NCBI RefSeq assembly: GCF_012927105.1
Contig: NZ_JABBFV010000007.1
Location: 183,556 to 247,555, forward strand
Length of the DNA stretch: 64,000 nt
Direction of reading: 5' to 3'
From: Sphingobium psychrophilum
GTDB taxonomy: Bacteria > Pseudomonadota > Alphaproteobacteria > Sphingomonadales > Sphingomonadaceae
Under the pieces are notes generated by a model, which saw nothing but the letters and a program-made list of their open reading frames with translations, was not told where the DNA came from and did not search any database. Positions 10,135 through 19,459 of this stretch are shown here, piece after piece. Positions within the stretch are counted from its first letter, which is position 1. The number at the start of each line of letters is the position of its first letter. Position numbers and translations under genes: made by a program.

Positions 10135-10818
10135 GTGACTTTGGGGGGCCTGCTGGTCCGCATCGGTGCGGGGCTGGCGGTGGTCGCGGCGCTGGCGCTG
10201 GGGCTATGGCTTTATGCCCGCGCCTGGGCACCCAGTCGCGACCAATATCCCGTTCAAGGGGTTAGCATCAGCGCCGACAATGGTCCTGTCGATTGGGGCA
10301 CGCTGGCGGCGCAGGGCGCGGACTTCGCCTATATCCGCGCCGCCGATGCGGCCGACCGGCGCGACCCCGGCTTTGCCGCCAACTGGCGCGCCGCGCGTAT
10401 CGCCGGGCTACGCTATGGCGCGCTGCTGGAGTTCACGCCCTGCCGCCTCGCGATGGACCAGGCGACCCGCTATATGACCACCGTGCCGCGCGACAATGCC
10501 GCGCTGCCGCCGGTCATCCGCCTTGCCTTCTCCCCCGCCTGCACGGCGCGGCCAAACCGCGACCTGCTATTGTCGGAACTCAATACGCTGGTGAACCTGA
10601 TCGAGGGTCATGCCGGCAAGACGGTCCTGCTCAACGTGACCGAGGATTTCGACAAGGCCTATGACATAGGGTCCGGCATCAACCGGACTTTGTGGCTGGA
10701 CGGTAATTTCTTCCCGCCAGACTATGCGACCAAACCATGGGTGATGTGGACAGCCAGCGACATGCGACATATCGACGGCGTCGATGGTCCGGTCCGGTGG
10801 AATGTGGTGGCGCCCTGA
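10135..10818 (+). CDS. GH25 lysozyme-fold protein with missing catalytic residues (membrane-anchored)
   Basis: A 227-residue protein with a GTG start and an N-terminal membrane segment (about residues 6-26), followed by a glycoside hydrolase 25-like domain (GVSISADNGPVDW, DFAYIRAADA, DPGFAANW, and a WNVV ending). In active GH25 muramidases the first strand carries an Asp and a later strand carries a DxE pair (PVxDxE). Here the first motif reads GVSIS and the second reads PVIRLAF, so the acidic residues are absent. It is therefore probably not a muramidase but could bind peptidoglycan or another partner. Its stop overlaps the cytidine deaminase start (TGATG). Confidence 0.8.
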   Translation: MTLGGLLVRIGAGLAVVAALALGLWLYARAWAPSRDQYPVQGVSISADNGPVDWGTLAAQGADFAYIRAADAADRRDPGFAANWRAARIAGLRYGALLEFTPCRLAMDQATRYMTTVPRDNAALPPVIRLAFSPACTARPNRDLLLSELNTLVNLIEGHAGKTVLLNVTEDFDKAYDIGSGINRTLWLDGNFFPPDYATKPWVMWTASDMRHIDGVDGPVRWNVVAP

Positions 10819-11276
10819 TGCACGATGAACAGCGAGTTGGACAGTTGATCGAGGCTGCGCGGAATGCGATGGCCCATGCTCATGCGCCCTATAGCCGCTT
10901 TGCCGTGGGCGCGGCGGTGCGGCTGACCGATGGCAGCATCGTCACCGGCTGCAACTTCGAAAATGCGAGCTACGGCCTTTCGCTCTGCGCCGAAACGGTC
11001 GCGCTGGCCACCGTCAACGCGCAGGGTCGTTTCGCTGACGTAACGGAAATCGCCGTGGTCGGCGGCGCGATGGATGGAGGGGAAGAGGCGCTCGTCACCC
11101 CCTGCGGCCGGTGCCGCCAGATCATGAACGAGGCCGAACAGATGGCGGGCCGCACGCTCGCCATCTACTGCGCCACGCCCAGCGGCGACCGCATCCTCGA
11201 CCTCACGGTCGCAGACCTCCTCCCCCATGCTTTCGGTCCGGCGGACCTTGGCATCGGCCCTACGAAAAAGAGCTGA
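10818..11276 (+). CDS. cdd: Cytidine deaminase
   Basis: A 152-residue zinc enzyme that deaminates cytidine and deoxycytidine to uridine forms in pyrimidine salvage. The zinc site is visible as CAE (Cys57, Glu59) and PCGRCRQ (Cys96, Cys99), with the catalytic Glu59; NFENASYG is the substrate-binding motif. The ATG overlaps the preceding stop by one base, giving tight coupling to the GH25-like gene. The dCTP deaminase gene follows after 6 bases, so the two deaminases form a small nucleotide-metabolism unit. Confidence 0.95.
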   Translation: MHDEQRVGQLIEAARNAMAHAHAPYSRFAVGAAVRLTDGSIVTGCNFENASYGLSLCAETVALATVNAQGRFADVTEIAVVGGAMDGGEEALVTPCGRCRQIMNEAEQMAGRTLAIYCATPSGDRILDLTVADLLPHAFGPADLGIGPTKKS

Positions 11277-11282
11277 CACGAT

Positions 11283-11837
11283 ATGGCCATTCTTTCCGAC
11301 AAATGGATTCGCGAACAGGCATTGGCGACCAACATGATCGAGCCGTTTGTGGAGAGCCAGCGGCGCGAAGGCTGCATCAGCTATGGCCTGTCCTCCTATG
11401 GCTATGACGCGCGGGTGGCGGACGAGTTCAAGATCTTCACCAATGTCGACAGCACGATCGTCGACCCGAAGGATTTCGACCCCAAGAATTTCGTCGATCG
11501 CCAGACCGACTGCTGCATTATCCCGCCCAACAGCTTTGCGCTGGCCCGCACGGTCGAATATTTCCGCGTGCCGCGCGACGTGCTGGTCATTTGCCTGGGC
11601 AAATCGACCTATGCGCGGTGCGGCATCATCGTGAACGTCACGCCGCTCGAACCGGGCTGGGAGGGGCATGTGACGCTGGAATTTTCCAACACCACACCGC
11701 TGCCCGCGAAAATCTATGCCAATGAAGGCGCCTGCCAGTTCCTGTTCCTCCAGGGCAACGAACCGTGCGAGGTCAGCTATGCCGACCGCGCGGGCAAATA
11801 TATGGGCCAGCAGGGCGTGACATTGCCCCGCCTGTGA
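11283..11837 (+). CDS. dcd: dCTP deaminase
   Basis: A 184-residue trimeric enzyme that converts dCTP to dUTP, the precursor route to dTMP. The [10 protein letters not shown] start, the [10 protein letters not shown] motif, the [30 protein letters not shown] active-site region (given here only as a location, about residues 104-135) and the C-terminal [12 protein letters not shown] are characteristic; the catalytic Glu lies in VTLEFSNT. Length matches the family. It follows cytidine deaminase by 6 bases and precedes a phosphoesterase by 16 bases. Confidence 0.96.
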   Translation: MAILSDKWIREQALATNMIEPFVESQRREGCISYGLSSYGYDARVADEFKIFTNVDSTIVDPKDFDPKNFVDRQTDCCIIPPNSFALARTVEYFRVPRDVLVICLGKSTYARCGIIVNVTPLEPGWEGHVTLEFSNTTPLPAKIYANEGACQFLFLQGNEPCEVSYADRAGKYMGQQGVTLPRL

Positions 11838-11853
11838 TGCGACACTCCACGCC

Positions 11854-12606
11854 ATGAACTTTTGGCGCAGGGCAAAGCGCGGCACGCCGCCGCCCGATAT
11901 CGGCGACCGGCGCGTCTATGCGATCGGTGACGTGCATGGCTGCGCCGACCTGCTCGACGCGCTGCTGACGATGATCGCGCAGGACGACAAGGACCGTCTG
12001 CGCAAGCCGATCAGTCTGATCCTGCTGGGCGACCTGGTGGATCGCGGCCCGCAATCCCGCGCTGTGGTGGAAACGGTGATGGCGCTGACGGGGTCGGGCG
12101 GCGATGTCCGCTGCCTCAAGGGCAATCATGAGGAAGCCTTTATCCTCGCCGCGCGCGGCGACCTGCGCGCCCTGCCCCTGTTCCGGCGCATGGAGGGCGA
12201 GGCGACCCTGGCCAGCTATGGCCTGGACCCTGCCCTGTTCCGCGTCATGACCGATGCCGAACTGGCAGACTGGATGGAAAGCCATGTGCCGCGCGCCCAT
12301 GTCGATTTTTTGGATGCCCTGCCCGACAGTATCGCGATCGGCGACTATCTGTTCGTCCATGCCGGCATCCGCCCTGGCGTGCCGATCGACGATCAGATGC
12401 CGGCTGACCTGCGCTGGATCAGGCAGGAATTTCTGGCGCATCGCGGCCGTCATCCCAGCATGATCGTCCATGGCCACAGCATCAGCGAGGATGTGGACGA
12501 ACAGGCCGGCCGGATCGGCATCGACACGGGCGCCTTTCTGTCCGGCCGCCTGACCGCGCTGGGGCTGGAAGGGACAAGCCGCTGGACACTCCAGACCGGG
12601 CCATGA
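11854..12606 (+). CDS. PPP-type serine/threonine phosphatase / metallophosphoesterase
   Basis: A 250-residue cytosolic metallophosphoesterase of the bacterial PrpA/Apah-like PPP group. The metal-binding signatures GDVHGC (residues 25-30), GDLVDRG (about 59-65) and GNHE (about 90) are all intact, and VHGH in the C-terminal third supplies the remaining histidines. It removes phosphate from phosphoproteins or small molecules; the substrate cannot be told from sequence. It is the last gene of the run that includes cdd and dcd. Start is the only ATG close to the domain. Confidence 0.9.
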   Translation: MNFWRRAKRGTPPPDIGDRRVYAIGDVHGCADLLDALLTMIAQDDKDRLRKPISLILLGDLVDRGPQSRAVVETVMALTGSGGDVRCLKGNHEEAFILAARGDLRALPLFRRMEGEATLASYGLDPALFRVMTDAELADWMESHVPRAHVDFLDALPDSIAIGDYLFVHAGIRPGVPIDDQMPADLRWIRQEFLAHRGRHPSMIVHGHSISEDVDEQAGRIGIDTGAFLSGRLTALGLEGTSRWTLQTGP

Positions 12607-12737
12607 CCTGTGCTGTCCAGGCGACAATATTGGACGGACGTCACATTTTGTGAAAATTCGATAGCGGTGCAGCCGTCATCCTTCGTTGGAAGGGGGTGGA
12701 ACGGCAGGGAATGCCGCTACATTCAGGGGAACAGACA

Positions 12738-15566
12738 ATGCATATTCGCCATGCCGTGGCGGGGATAGCCCTCGCCATCTGCCTCGTCTCGCCTACGCAA
12801 ATCCTGGCGGCCGCTACGCCGGATGCCACGCTGATCCAGCGCCACAAATTCGACATCCATGTCCAGCCGCTCAGCAGCGCGCTACGCGAATTGTCAGCCC
12901 AATCGGGCGTGCGCATTCTCTTCCCTTATGACGAGGTCGCCGCGATCCGTAGCCGCCGCATCCAGGGCTGGCTGTCGACCCAGGATGCGCTGGCCCGGTT
13001 GCTGGCCGGCACCGAATTGACATCCACCCCAGCGGGCGCAGGCGTGATCGCACTGGCCGCCCCCGCCAATCGCAGCGCCGCGCGCCGTAATCCACTGGCG
13101 CTGCAATATGCGCAGGCCAGCCTGCCGGGCACCGGCGCGCAGGCCATGGCGATGGCCCCCGCCCCCGAACCGATCGAGGATGCGACGCCGATCATCGTCA
13201 CCGGCACGCGCACGACCAACCGCACCGTCGCCGAAAGCCTGGCACCGATCGACGTGTTGGGCGCGAAGGATCTGGAAACGAGCGGCAAACAGTCGGTGCG
13301 CGATCTGCTCGGCACGCTGGTCCCCTCGATCAACGTGTCCAACAATGGCGCGGGCGCCAGCTGGGCGGTGCGCACCCTGTCGCTGCGCGGGCTGGGCGGC
13401 GACCAGTTGCTGGTGCTGGTGAACGGCAAGCGTCGCCACAATACTGCGACGCTGTTCATCAACGGATCGGTCCAGAACGGCCAGTCGCCGCCGGACCTGG
13501 ACCTGATCGCCGGTAACGCGATCCAGCGAATCGAAGTGCTGCGCGATGGCGCGTCGGCGCAATATGGATCGGATGCGATCGCGGGCGTCGTCAATATTAT
13601 CCTGAAGAACGACACATCGGGTGGCGCGGCGCTGACCCTGGGCAGCACGGCCGACAATGGCGGCTGGCAGGGGCGCTGGCAGGTCGACAAGGGCTTCGCC
13701 CTGGGTCAGGACGGTGGTTACATCCACCTGTCGGCCGATGGCGTGCTTCAGGACAATACGATCACGAAGAGCAGCCCGATCACCGGGCAATTTTATCCGA
13801 CCGGCGACCCGCGCAACGCCAATCCCAATCGCATCCGCGCCAAATATGGCCAGCCACAGGTGATCGGCGGCAATCTGGGCTATGATGCGATGATGCCGGT
13901 GGGCGACAGCCTCGAACTCTACAGTTTCGGCACCTATTCCAAGCGTCATGCCGCCGGTTGGCTGACCTATCGCACGCCGCAGGCTGCCAATAATATTCTG
14001 GAAATCTATCCTGAAGGCTATATCCCGCGCATCCACGTTTATGACGAGGATTTTCAGGTCGCAGGCGGCCTCCGCGGCGAAGTGGGCGGCGGCGTCCATT
14101 TCGACCTCAGCACCAGCTACGGGCAGGATGAGGTCAAATATTCTCAGACCACCTCGCTCAATCCCTCGCTTGGACCGGCAAGCCCGACCCGTTTCTACCT
14201 CGGCAAGCTGCGCTCCGACGAATGGGTCAGCAACCTGGACCTCAGCAAGGAATTCGACATCGGCCTGGCGGGGCCGCTCTCGGTCGCGGTGGGTGGCGAA
14301 TATAAGAAGAACAAGTTCGTCATCAGCCCCGGCGATCCGGTGTCCTACATCAATGGCGGCTATATCTTCCCGGCTGGCGGCTGGCGTGGCGGCACCTTTG
14401 CCAGCGGCATCGGATCGCAGGGGGTCATCGGCTTCACGCCCGAAGGATCGGGCAGCTGGAGCCGCGACAATTGGAGCGCCTACGCCAATATCGAAGGCAA
14501 GATCATCGAAGGCGTCGAATTCGGTCTGGCCGGGCGGCATGAGGATTATTCCGACTTCGGCACCACCGATACGGGCAAGGCGTCGCTGCGCATCGAACCC
14601 GTCAGGGGCATCGCCATCCGTGGCACGGCCAGCACCGGCTTCCGCGCGCCCACGCTCCAGCAGCAGCATTATAATTCGTCCAGCACGATCGGCGTGGTCA
14701 TCGACGGGGTCAGTCAGTTGCGCCCGGTGGTCGCGCTGCCGGTCGATAGCGCCGCGGCGCAGGCGCTCGGCGCCGTGGCGCTCAAGCCCGAAAAATCGAC
14801 CAGTTTCTCGGCGGGTCTGGTGCTGACGCCCCTGCCCAACTTCAACCTCACCGTCGACGCCTACCAGATCAAGGTGAAGGACCGCATATTGCTCAGCGGC
14901 ACCCTGTCGGGCGCAGCCGTCGTCAATATCCTGAACGCCAATGGCTATGCCGGCAATTTCGGCGCGCTCATCTTCTCCAACGCAGCGGACACGCGGACCC
15001 GCGGCCTGGATATCGTCGCCACCCATCGCGCCAATCTGGGCGGCCTTGGCAATCTGACCAGTTCGCTGTCGGCCAATTTCAACAAGACCATCTTCACCCA
15101 TATCGATCCCCCGCCAACGGGTGGCAGCGGCGTCTCCTTCGTCGCGCGCGACCGCCAAGGGGACCTCAGCGAAGGTACGCCGCGCAACAAGTTCATCGCC
15201 AACTTCCTCTGGGAAACCGGCGCATTCAACGCCAATCTGCGCGCTACCCGCTTTGGCAAGGTCACGCAGCGCGCGGCGTTGCCGGTGCTGCATACCGCCG
15301 ACTGGATGTCCTGCTCGGCAGTGTCGGCGACCTGCACGTCGGGCTTTGCCGACGAGGAGCTGAAGCCCAAGACGATCCTCGATCTTGAACTCGGCCACAA
15401 GCTGGCCAAGGGCGTCAAGCTGTCCATCGGCGCGAACAATCTGCTCAACACCTATCCTAATAAGCTCAAGCCGGTGAACCAGCTCGCCGGCAGCCTTTAC
15501 AATGGCTACGCCCCCTATGGCATCAGCGGCGGCTTCTATTATGGCCGGTTCAACCTGGAGTTCTAA
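12738..15566 (+). CDS. TonB-dependent receptor with N-terminal STN (signalling) domain
   Basis: A 942-residue outer-membrane transporter. ATG 12738 is chosen because AGGGGA lies just upstream and the signal peptide (MHIRHAVAGIALAICLVSP) begins there. After the signal, residues about 30-90 form a secretin/TonB N-terminal (STN) domain as in FecA-type signalling receptors. A TonB-box-like segment (TPIIVTGT) follows, then the plug (about 165-290, with VNGKRRHN) and the beta-barrel ending in NLEF with terminal Phe. The substrate is unknown. The downstream Tat amidohydrolase starts 1 base after the stop, so imported substrate is probably hydrolysed by that enzyme. No FecR-like gene is adjacent. Confidence 0.92.
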   Translation: MHIRHAVAGIALAICLVSPTQILAAATPDATLIQRHKFDIHVQPLSSALRELSAQSGVRILFPYDEVAAIRSRRIQGWLSTQDALARLLAGTELTSTPAGAGVIALAAPANRSAARRNPLALQYAQASLPGTGAQAMAMAPAPEPIEDATPIIVTGTRTTNRTVAESLAPIDVLGAKDLETSGKQSVRDLLGTLVPSINVSNNGAGASWAVRTLSLRGLGGDQLLVLVNGKRRHNTATLFINGSVQNGQSPPDLDLIAGNAIQRIEVLRDGASAQYGSDAIAGVVNIILKNDTSGGAALTLGSTADNGGWQGRWQVDKGFALGQDGGYIHLSADGVLQDNTITKSSPITGQFYPTGDPRNANPNRIRAKYGQPQVIGGNLGYDAMMPVGDSLELYSFGTYSKRHAAGWLTYRTPQAANNILEIYPEGYIPRIHVYDEDFQVAGGLRGEVGGGVHFDLSTSYGQDEVKYSQTTSLNPSLGPASPTRFYLGKLRSDEWVSNLDLSKEFDIGLAGPLSVAVGGEYKKNKFVISPGDPVSYINGGYIFPAGGWRGGTFASGIGSQGVIGFTPEGSGSWSRDNWSAYANIEGKIIEGVEFGLAGRHEDYSDFGTTDTGKASLRIEPVRGIAIRGTASTGFRAPTLQQQHYNSSSTIGVVIDGVSQLRPVVALPVDSAAAQALGAVALKPEKSTSFSAGLVLTPLPNFNLTVDAYQIKVKDRILLSGTLSGAAVVNILNANGYAGNFGALIFSNAADTRTRGLDIVATHRANLGGLGNLTSSLSANFNKTIFTHIDPPPTGGSGVSFVARDRQGDLSEGTPRNKFIANFLWETGAFNANLRATRFGKVTQRAALPVLHTADWMSCSAVSATCTSGFADEELKPKTILDLELGHKLAKGVKLSIGANNLLNTYPNKLKPVNQLAGSLYNGYAPYGISGGFYYGRFNLEF

Positions 15567-15567
15567 T

Positions 15568-18500
15568 ATGACGAAGACAGCAGGATTGAACCGGCGCGAG
15601 GCGATTGCGACGGGCGGGATCGGTTTGCTCGCGGCGGGCAGCGCAGGGTCGATAGCGCAATCGGGGGGGACGCAAAGCCCCGGCGCCCCCGCCGCCGGCA
15701 AGGAGACGATGGTGACGGTCGAAGACTGTACCAACGTCGCCCTGGCGCTGTCGCCCGATGGCAAGCGCATAGCCTTCGACCTGCTGGGCATATTGTGGAC
15801 CCTGCCGGTCGGGGGCGGGCCGTTGAAGCGGCTCACCGGCGACTTCGACGATCTGGCCCAGCCCGACTGGTCGCCCGACGGAAGCCGCATCGCCTTCCAA
15901 TCCTATCGCACCGGCCATTTCCACATCTGGTCGATCGCGGCGGACGGTGGCGAGCTGCGCCAGCACACGGACGGCCTGCTGGACGATCGCGAACCGCGCT
16001 GGTCGCCCGATGGCAAGACGATCGCCTTTTCCAGCGACCGGGCGGACGGCCGCTACGCGATCTACCTGCTCGACGTTGCCAGCGGCCAGGTCACGCCTTT
16101 GTCGAAGGGCACGACCAACGACAGCGAACCGGCCTGGTCGCCCGACGGCAAGCGCGTCGCCTATGTCGCGGGCGGAACGAAGCTGGTCGCGGTCGATATC
16201 GCCAGCGGGGCGGTGACGGAGGTGGCGTCCGTCACGCCATCGGCAGACCGGTTCAACCCGTCGGCCATCATGGCCCCCGCCTTCGCGCCCAATGGTGCCA
16301 TCGCCTATACCCGCGTCCAGCCCGGATCGATGACGCTGGTCATGGACGGCAAGGATGCGGTGGTGGGCGAGGATCTCTATCCCTTCCGCCCCGCCTTCGC
16401 CAAGGACGGCGCGATCCTTTATGGGTCCGATGGCAAGCTGCGCAGTCTGAAGGCTGGCAAGGCGAGCGTCATCCCCTTCCAGACGCAAGTCCCGGTCACC
16501 ACGCCCAGCTATCGCAAGAAGACCCGCGACTTCACCTCCACCGCGCCAAAGCCGGTGGTCGGCATCGCTGCGCCCATGCTCTCGCCCGATGGCAGGAGCA
16601 TCGTGTTCGCCGCGCTCAACGACCTTTATGTCATGGTAGTCGGCGGTGCGCCCAAAAGGATCGTCGGCGACGGCTTCCATAAATGCGATCCCGCCTGGTC
16701 GCCCGATGGCAAGACCATCGCTTATTCGTCCGACCGCGGCGGCACGCTCGACCTGTGGCTGCATGACGTCGTCACAGGCAAGGAGCGCCAGCTCACCAAC
16801 ATCCCCGACAAGGCGGTCGCCTGGGGCAGTTGGTCGCAGGACGGCAAGATGATCGCATTCCTCGACCAGGACGGCGCACTGCACACGGTCGATGTCGCGA
16901 CCGGCACCGTCACCAAGCGGTTCGATGCGCTCTGGGAGCCGGGCCGTCCCAGCTTCGGTCCCGATGGCAAGACCATCGCCTATGCCGCCTTCAAGCCCGT
17001 CACCGGCCGCTATCGCGAAGGTGCCAGCCAGATACTGACCGTCGATCTGGCTACCGGCAAGGGCACTTACCGCCCAGTGTTCGAGGGCAAGTCGCTTGGC
17101 ACCCGCGGGCATGATGGCCCGATCTGGTCGCCCGACGGCAAAAGTATGGCGTTCGTCTTCGCCAGCACGCTCTGGGTCGCGCCGGTCGCGCCGGACGGCA
17201 GCTTTACCGCCGCGCCCAAGCAGATCAGCACCGAAGTCACCGACGCGCCAAGCTGGAGCGGCGATGGCAGCAAATTGCTCTATCTCAGCAACGGCAAGCT
17301 GCGCATCGTAGCCGCCAACGGCGACGCGGCGCAGACCGTGCCCTGTCGGCTCAGTTGGGCCAATGCCAAGCCTGCGGGTCGCACCATCATACGGGCTGGC
17401 AAGGTCTGGGACGCCCTCTCCGCCGATTATAAGACGCAAGTCGATGTCGTGCTGGACGGCAATGTCATCAGCGCCGTCACGCCGCGCGGCGCGGGTGCAT
17501 CCGACGCCAACGCCAAGATTATCGATGCGCCCGACCTTACCCTGATGCCGGGCCTGATCGACATGCATACCCACCGGCAGATGGCGGGTTATGGCTATGG
17601 CGACCGGATGGGCCGGCTTTGGCTGACGATGGGGATCACCGCGACCCGATCGCCCGGTTGCCCCGCCTATCATATGGTCGAGGACCGGGAGGCGATCCAG
17701 AGCGGCAAGCGCATCGCCGCGCGCCACTATGCTACCGGTGAGGCGATCGACGGCGGGCGCATCTTCTATAATTTCATGCGCCCCGTGACTGAAAAGGGGC
17801 AGATGGCGCTGGAACTGGAGCGCGCCCAGGCGCTCGATTATGACATGGTCAAAACCTATGTCCGTCTGCGCCACGACACGCAGAAGGAGGTGGTCGACGC
17901 CTCTCACAAGATGGGGATGCACCTGTCGTCCCATTATCATTATCCCGCCCTGCACAGCGGCATGGATTGCATGGAGCATACCGGCGCGACCAACCGCTAT
18001 GGCTATTCGCGCACCATCACCTCGCTGGGCGGCGGCTATCATGACGTCAACGACCTGTTCGCGGCAGCCAAGGCGGGGCGCACACCGACCCTGTTTGCGG
18101 CTACGTCCCTGTTGGGGCTGGACGACGGCTTTACGCGCGATCCGCGCATCACGACGCTCTATCCGCAATGGGAATATGACAAGCTGCTCGCGCGGGTGAA
18201 GGCGATGGCGGGCGACGGCGGCAAGCCGATGCTCGCGTCGCTGGAACGGCAGGTTGCGCAGATCAAGATGACGCTGGCGGCGGGATGGCATCCCTTTTCC
18301 GGCACCGACGCGCCGATCGACCTCACCGCGATCAGCCTGCACCTCAACATGCGCGGCATGGTGAAGTTCGGCATCTCCCCCTATGAGGCGCTGTTGATGA
18401 CGACCCGCTGGAGCGGCGAGTTTCTGGGCGAGCCAGTCGGTCGGATCGAGCGCGGGATGCTGGCCGACCTGATCCTGGTCGAAGGCGATCCACTGAAAGA

Positions 18501-18723
18501 CGTCGCCGCCGTCGCCAACGTGAAACAGGTGATCGCGAACGGCGTCGTCCATACGCCCGAAGCGCTGATGGCGCCCTTCGTCAACGCCAAACCGCAGGCG
18601 GCGGCGAGCAAGATGCTGCCGATGCTGGCGGACGTCCATCAACATTATTGGTGGCATGACGCCGAATATGTCGAAAGCAGCCGTGCGGCCTGCTGCGCGG
18701 GTCATGCGGTGGCGCATGCGTAG
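15568..18723 (+). CDS. Tat-exported TolB-like beta-propeller/amidohydrolase fusion
   Basis: A 1051-residue protein starting right after the receptor stop. The N-terminus has a twin-arginine motif (NRREAIATGG) and hydrophobic stretch, so it is periplasmic. Residues about 50-600 contain many SPDGK-type blades (TolB/PD40 repeats), and the C-terminal part is a metal-dependent amidohydrolase with HTH metal ligands in GLIDMHTHRQ, further His in LSSHYHYP, and FSGTDAPID near the end. It probably cleaves a peptide or cyclic amide brought in by the coupled receptor; the substrate is not known. The tail carries a Cys-Cys and two His residues (AACCAGHAVAHA). It is a single intact frame. Confidence 0.88.
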   Translation: MTKTAGLNRREAIATGGIGLLAAGSAGSIAQSGGTQSPGAPAAGKETMVTVEDCTNVALALSPDGKRIAFDLLGILWTLPVGGGPLKRLTGDFDDLAQPDWSPDGSRIAFQSYRTGHFHIWSIAADGGELRQHTDGLLDDREPRWSPDGKTIAFSSDRADGRYAIYLLDVASGQVTPLSKGTTNDSEPAWSPDGKRVAYVAGGTKLVAVDIASGAVTEVASVTPSADRFNPSAIMAPAFAPNGAIAYTRVQPGSMTLVMDGKDAVVGEDLYPFRPAFAKDGAILYGSDGKLRSLKAGKASVIPFQTQVPVTTPSYRKKTRDFTSTAPKPVVGIAAPMLSPDGRSIVFAALNDLYVMVVGGAPKRIVGDGFHKCDPAWSPDGKTIAYSSDRGGTLDLWLHDVVTGKERQLTNIPDKAVAWGSWSQDGKMIAFLDQDGALHTVDVATGTVTKRFDALWEPGRPSFGPDGKTIAYAAFKPVTGRYREGASQILTVDLATGKGTYRPVFEGKSLGTRGHDGPIWSPDGKSMAFVFASTLWVAPVAPDGSFTAAPKQISTEVTDAPSWSGDGSKLLYLSNGKLRIVAANGDAAQTVPCRLSWANAKPAGRTIIRAGKVWDALSADYKTQVDVVLDGNVISAVTPRGAGASDANAKIIDAPDLTLMPGLIDMHTHRQMAGYGYGDRMGRLWLTMGITATRSPGCPAYHMVEDREAIQSGKRIAARHYATGEAIDGGRIFYNFMRPVTEKGQMALELERAQALDYDMVKTYVRLRHDTQKEVVDASHKMGMHLSSHYHYPALHSGMDCMEHTGATNRYGYSRTITSLGGGYHDVNDLFAAAKAGRTPTLFAATSLLGLDDGFTRDPRITTLYPQWEYDKLLARVKAMAGDGGKPMLASLERQVAQIKMTLAAGWHPFSGTDAPIDLTAISLHLNMRGMVKFGISPYEALLMTTRWSGEFLGEPVGRIERGMLADLILVEGDPLKDVAAVANVKQVIANGVVHTPEALMAPFVNAKPQAAASKMLPMLADVHQHYWWHDAEYVESSRAACCAGHAVAHA

Positions 18724-18724
18724 G

Positions 18725-18772
18725 TAACATTGCGGCGTGCTCGCGACTGTGCGGGAGCACGCCGCAATGTTA
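18725..18772. terminator. Perfect bidirectional hairpin between convergent genes
   Basis: Left arm 18725-18742 and right arm 18755-18772 are exact inverse complements over 18 bases with a 12-base loop. The right arm includes the stop codon of the anti-sigma gene on the minus strand, and the left arm begins 2 bases after the amidohydrolase stop. It can end transcription from both sides. Confidence 0.85.
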
Positions 18773-19459
18773 TCGCCACCCCTTTGCCTGCGCCGCCTTC
18801 TCTCGGTCGGCATCTGCCAGCGCGCCGTCGATCAGCGCGTCCACTGTCGCCATGACGCGCGCGTCGGCGGAGGACGCCTGGCGATAGGCGGTGTTTTGGC
18901 CTGCCCCTGGCAAAGCCTGCTGCACCTGCCAGCCTTCGCCCTCGTGGCAGGCGACGCCCGCGATGGCGCCATCGAAGCTGCGGCACCATCCGCCGCCCTT
19001 GCGCTGGAAGGTGAGGCCGATGCGGATCGGTCCGTCGGCCTGCGTTGACGCCAACTGGCCATCGAGCGCGGTCGCGAGCGCGCCCTGCGCCACCATCACG
19101 CCGTCCCGCGTCCCGATCGATCCCGGCTCCGTGCCCGACAGGCGGCCGAGGCCCAGCCCCAGCACCAGGCTGGCCGCAATCGCGCCGCCCATCGCCCAGT
19201 TTCGCCAGCGGGGCGCTGTTCGCACCAGCGGCGTCACCGTCGCGCTTTCCTCCAGTACCGCGCGCAAGCGGTCGGGCACCGGCTCCTGCGCCACCGGTGC
19301 ATAATGGCCCGCCAGCCGAGCGCGCAGCGAGCGATGCTGCGTCAGCCGCGCGGCCAGGGCCGGATCGGCGGCCACGGCCCGTTCCACCCGACGCCGGTTT
19401 ACCTCGTCCAGTTCGCCATCGACCAGCGCGATCAGCATGGCTTCGTCTATGTCCGTCAT
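18770..19459 (-). CDS. Membrane-anchored anti-sigma factor
   Basis: A 229-residue protein. Residues 1-60 (ALVDGELDEVNRRRVERAV) resemble the cytosolic sigma-binding domain of ZAS-like anti-sigma factors, but the zinc HxxxCxxC motif is absent. A single membrane segment near residues 88-105 (WAMGGAIAASLVLGLGLG) is followed by a periplasmic domain of about 120 residues with two cysteines (GWCRSF and VACHEG) that could form a disulfide. Its start overlaps the sigma factor stop (ATGA), the usual arrangement of an ECF sigma and its own inhibitor. It is not a FecR type, as the FecR sensor repeats are missing. Confidence 0.85.
   Translation of the reverse strand: MTDIDEAMLIALVDGELDEVNRRRVERAVAADPALAARLTQHRSLRARLAGHYAPVAQEPVPDRLRAVLEESATVTPLVRTAPRWRNWAMGGAIAASLVLGLGLGRLSGTEPGSIGTRDGVMVAQGALATALDGQLASTQADGPIRIGLTFQRKGGGWCRSFDGAIAGVACHEGEGWQVQQALPGAGQNTAYRQASSADARVMATVDALIDGALADADREKAAQAKGWR

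Noticed and set aside
12738..15566. FecA-type receptor controlled by the adjacent ECF/anti-sigma pair
   Set aside because: Not accepted as a direct assignment: the anti-sigma is not FecR-like, the genes converge on a terminator, and the sigma promoter motif is not seen upstream of the receptor. Kept only as a hypothesis.
12894..15890. A 998-codon open frame antisense to the TonB-dependent receptor
   Set aside because: It mirrors the codon bias of the receptor gene, has no family motifs and no start context. High-G+C genes often give long open frames on the other strand.
15550..18813. A 1087-codon open frame antisense to the propeller-amidohydrolase
   Set aside because: Same reason: no domains, low-complexity His/Arg/Asp-rich translation, and the sense gene is clearly a multi-domain enzyme.
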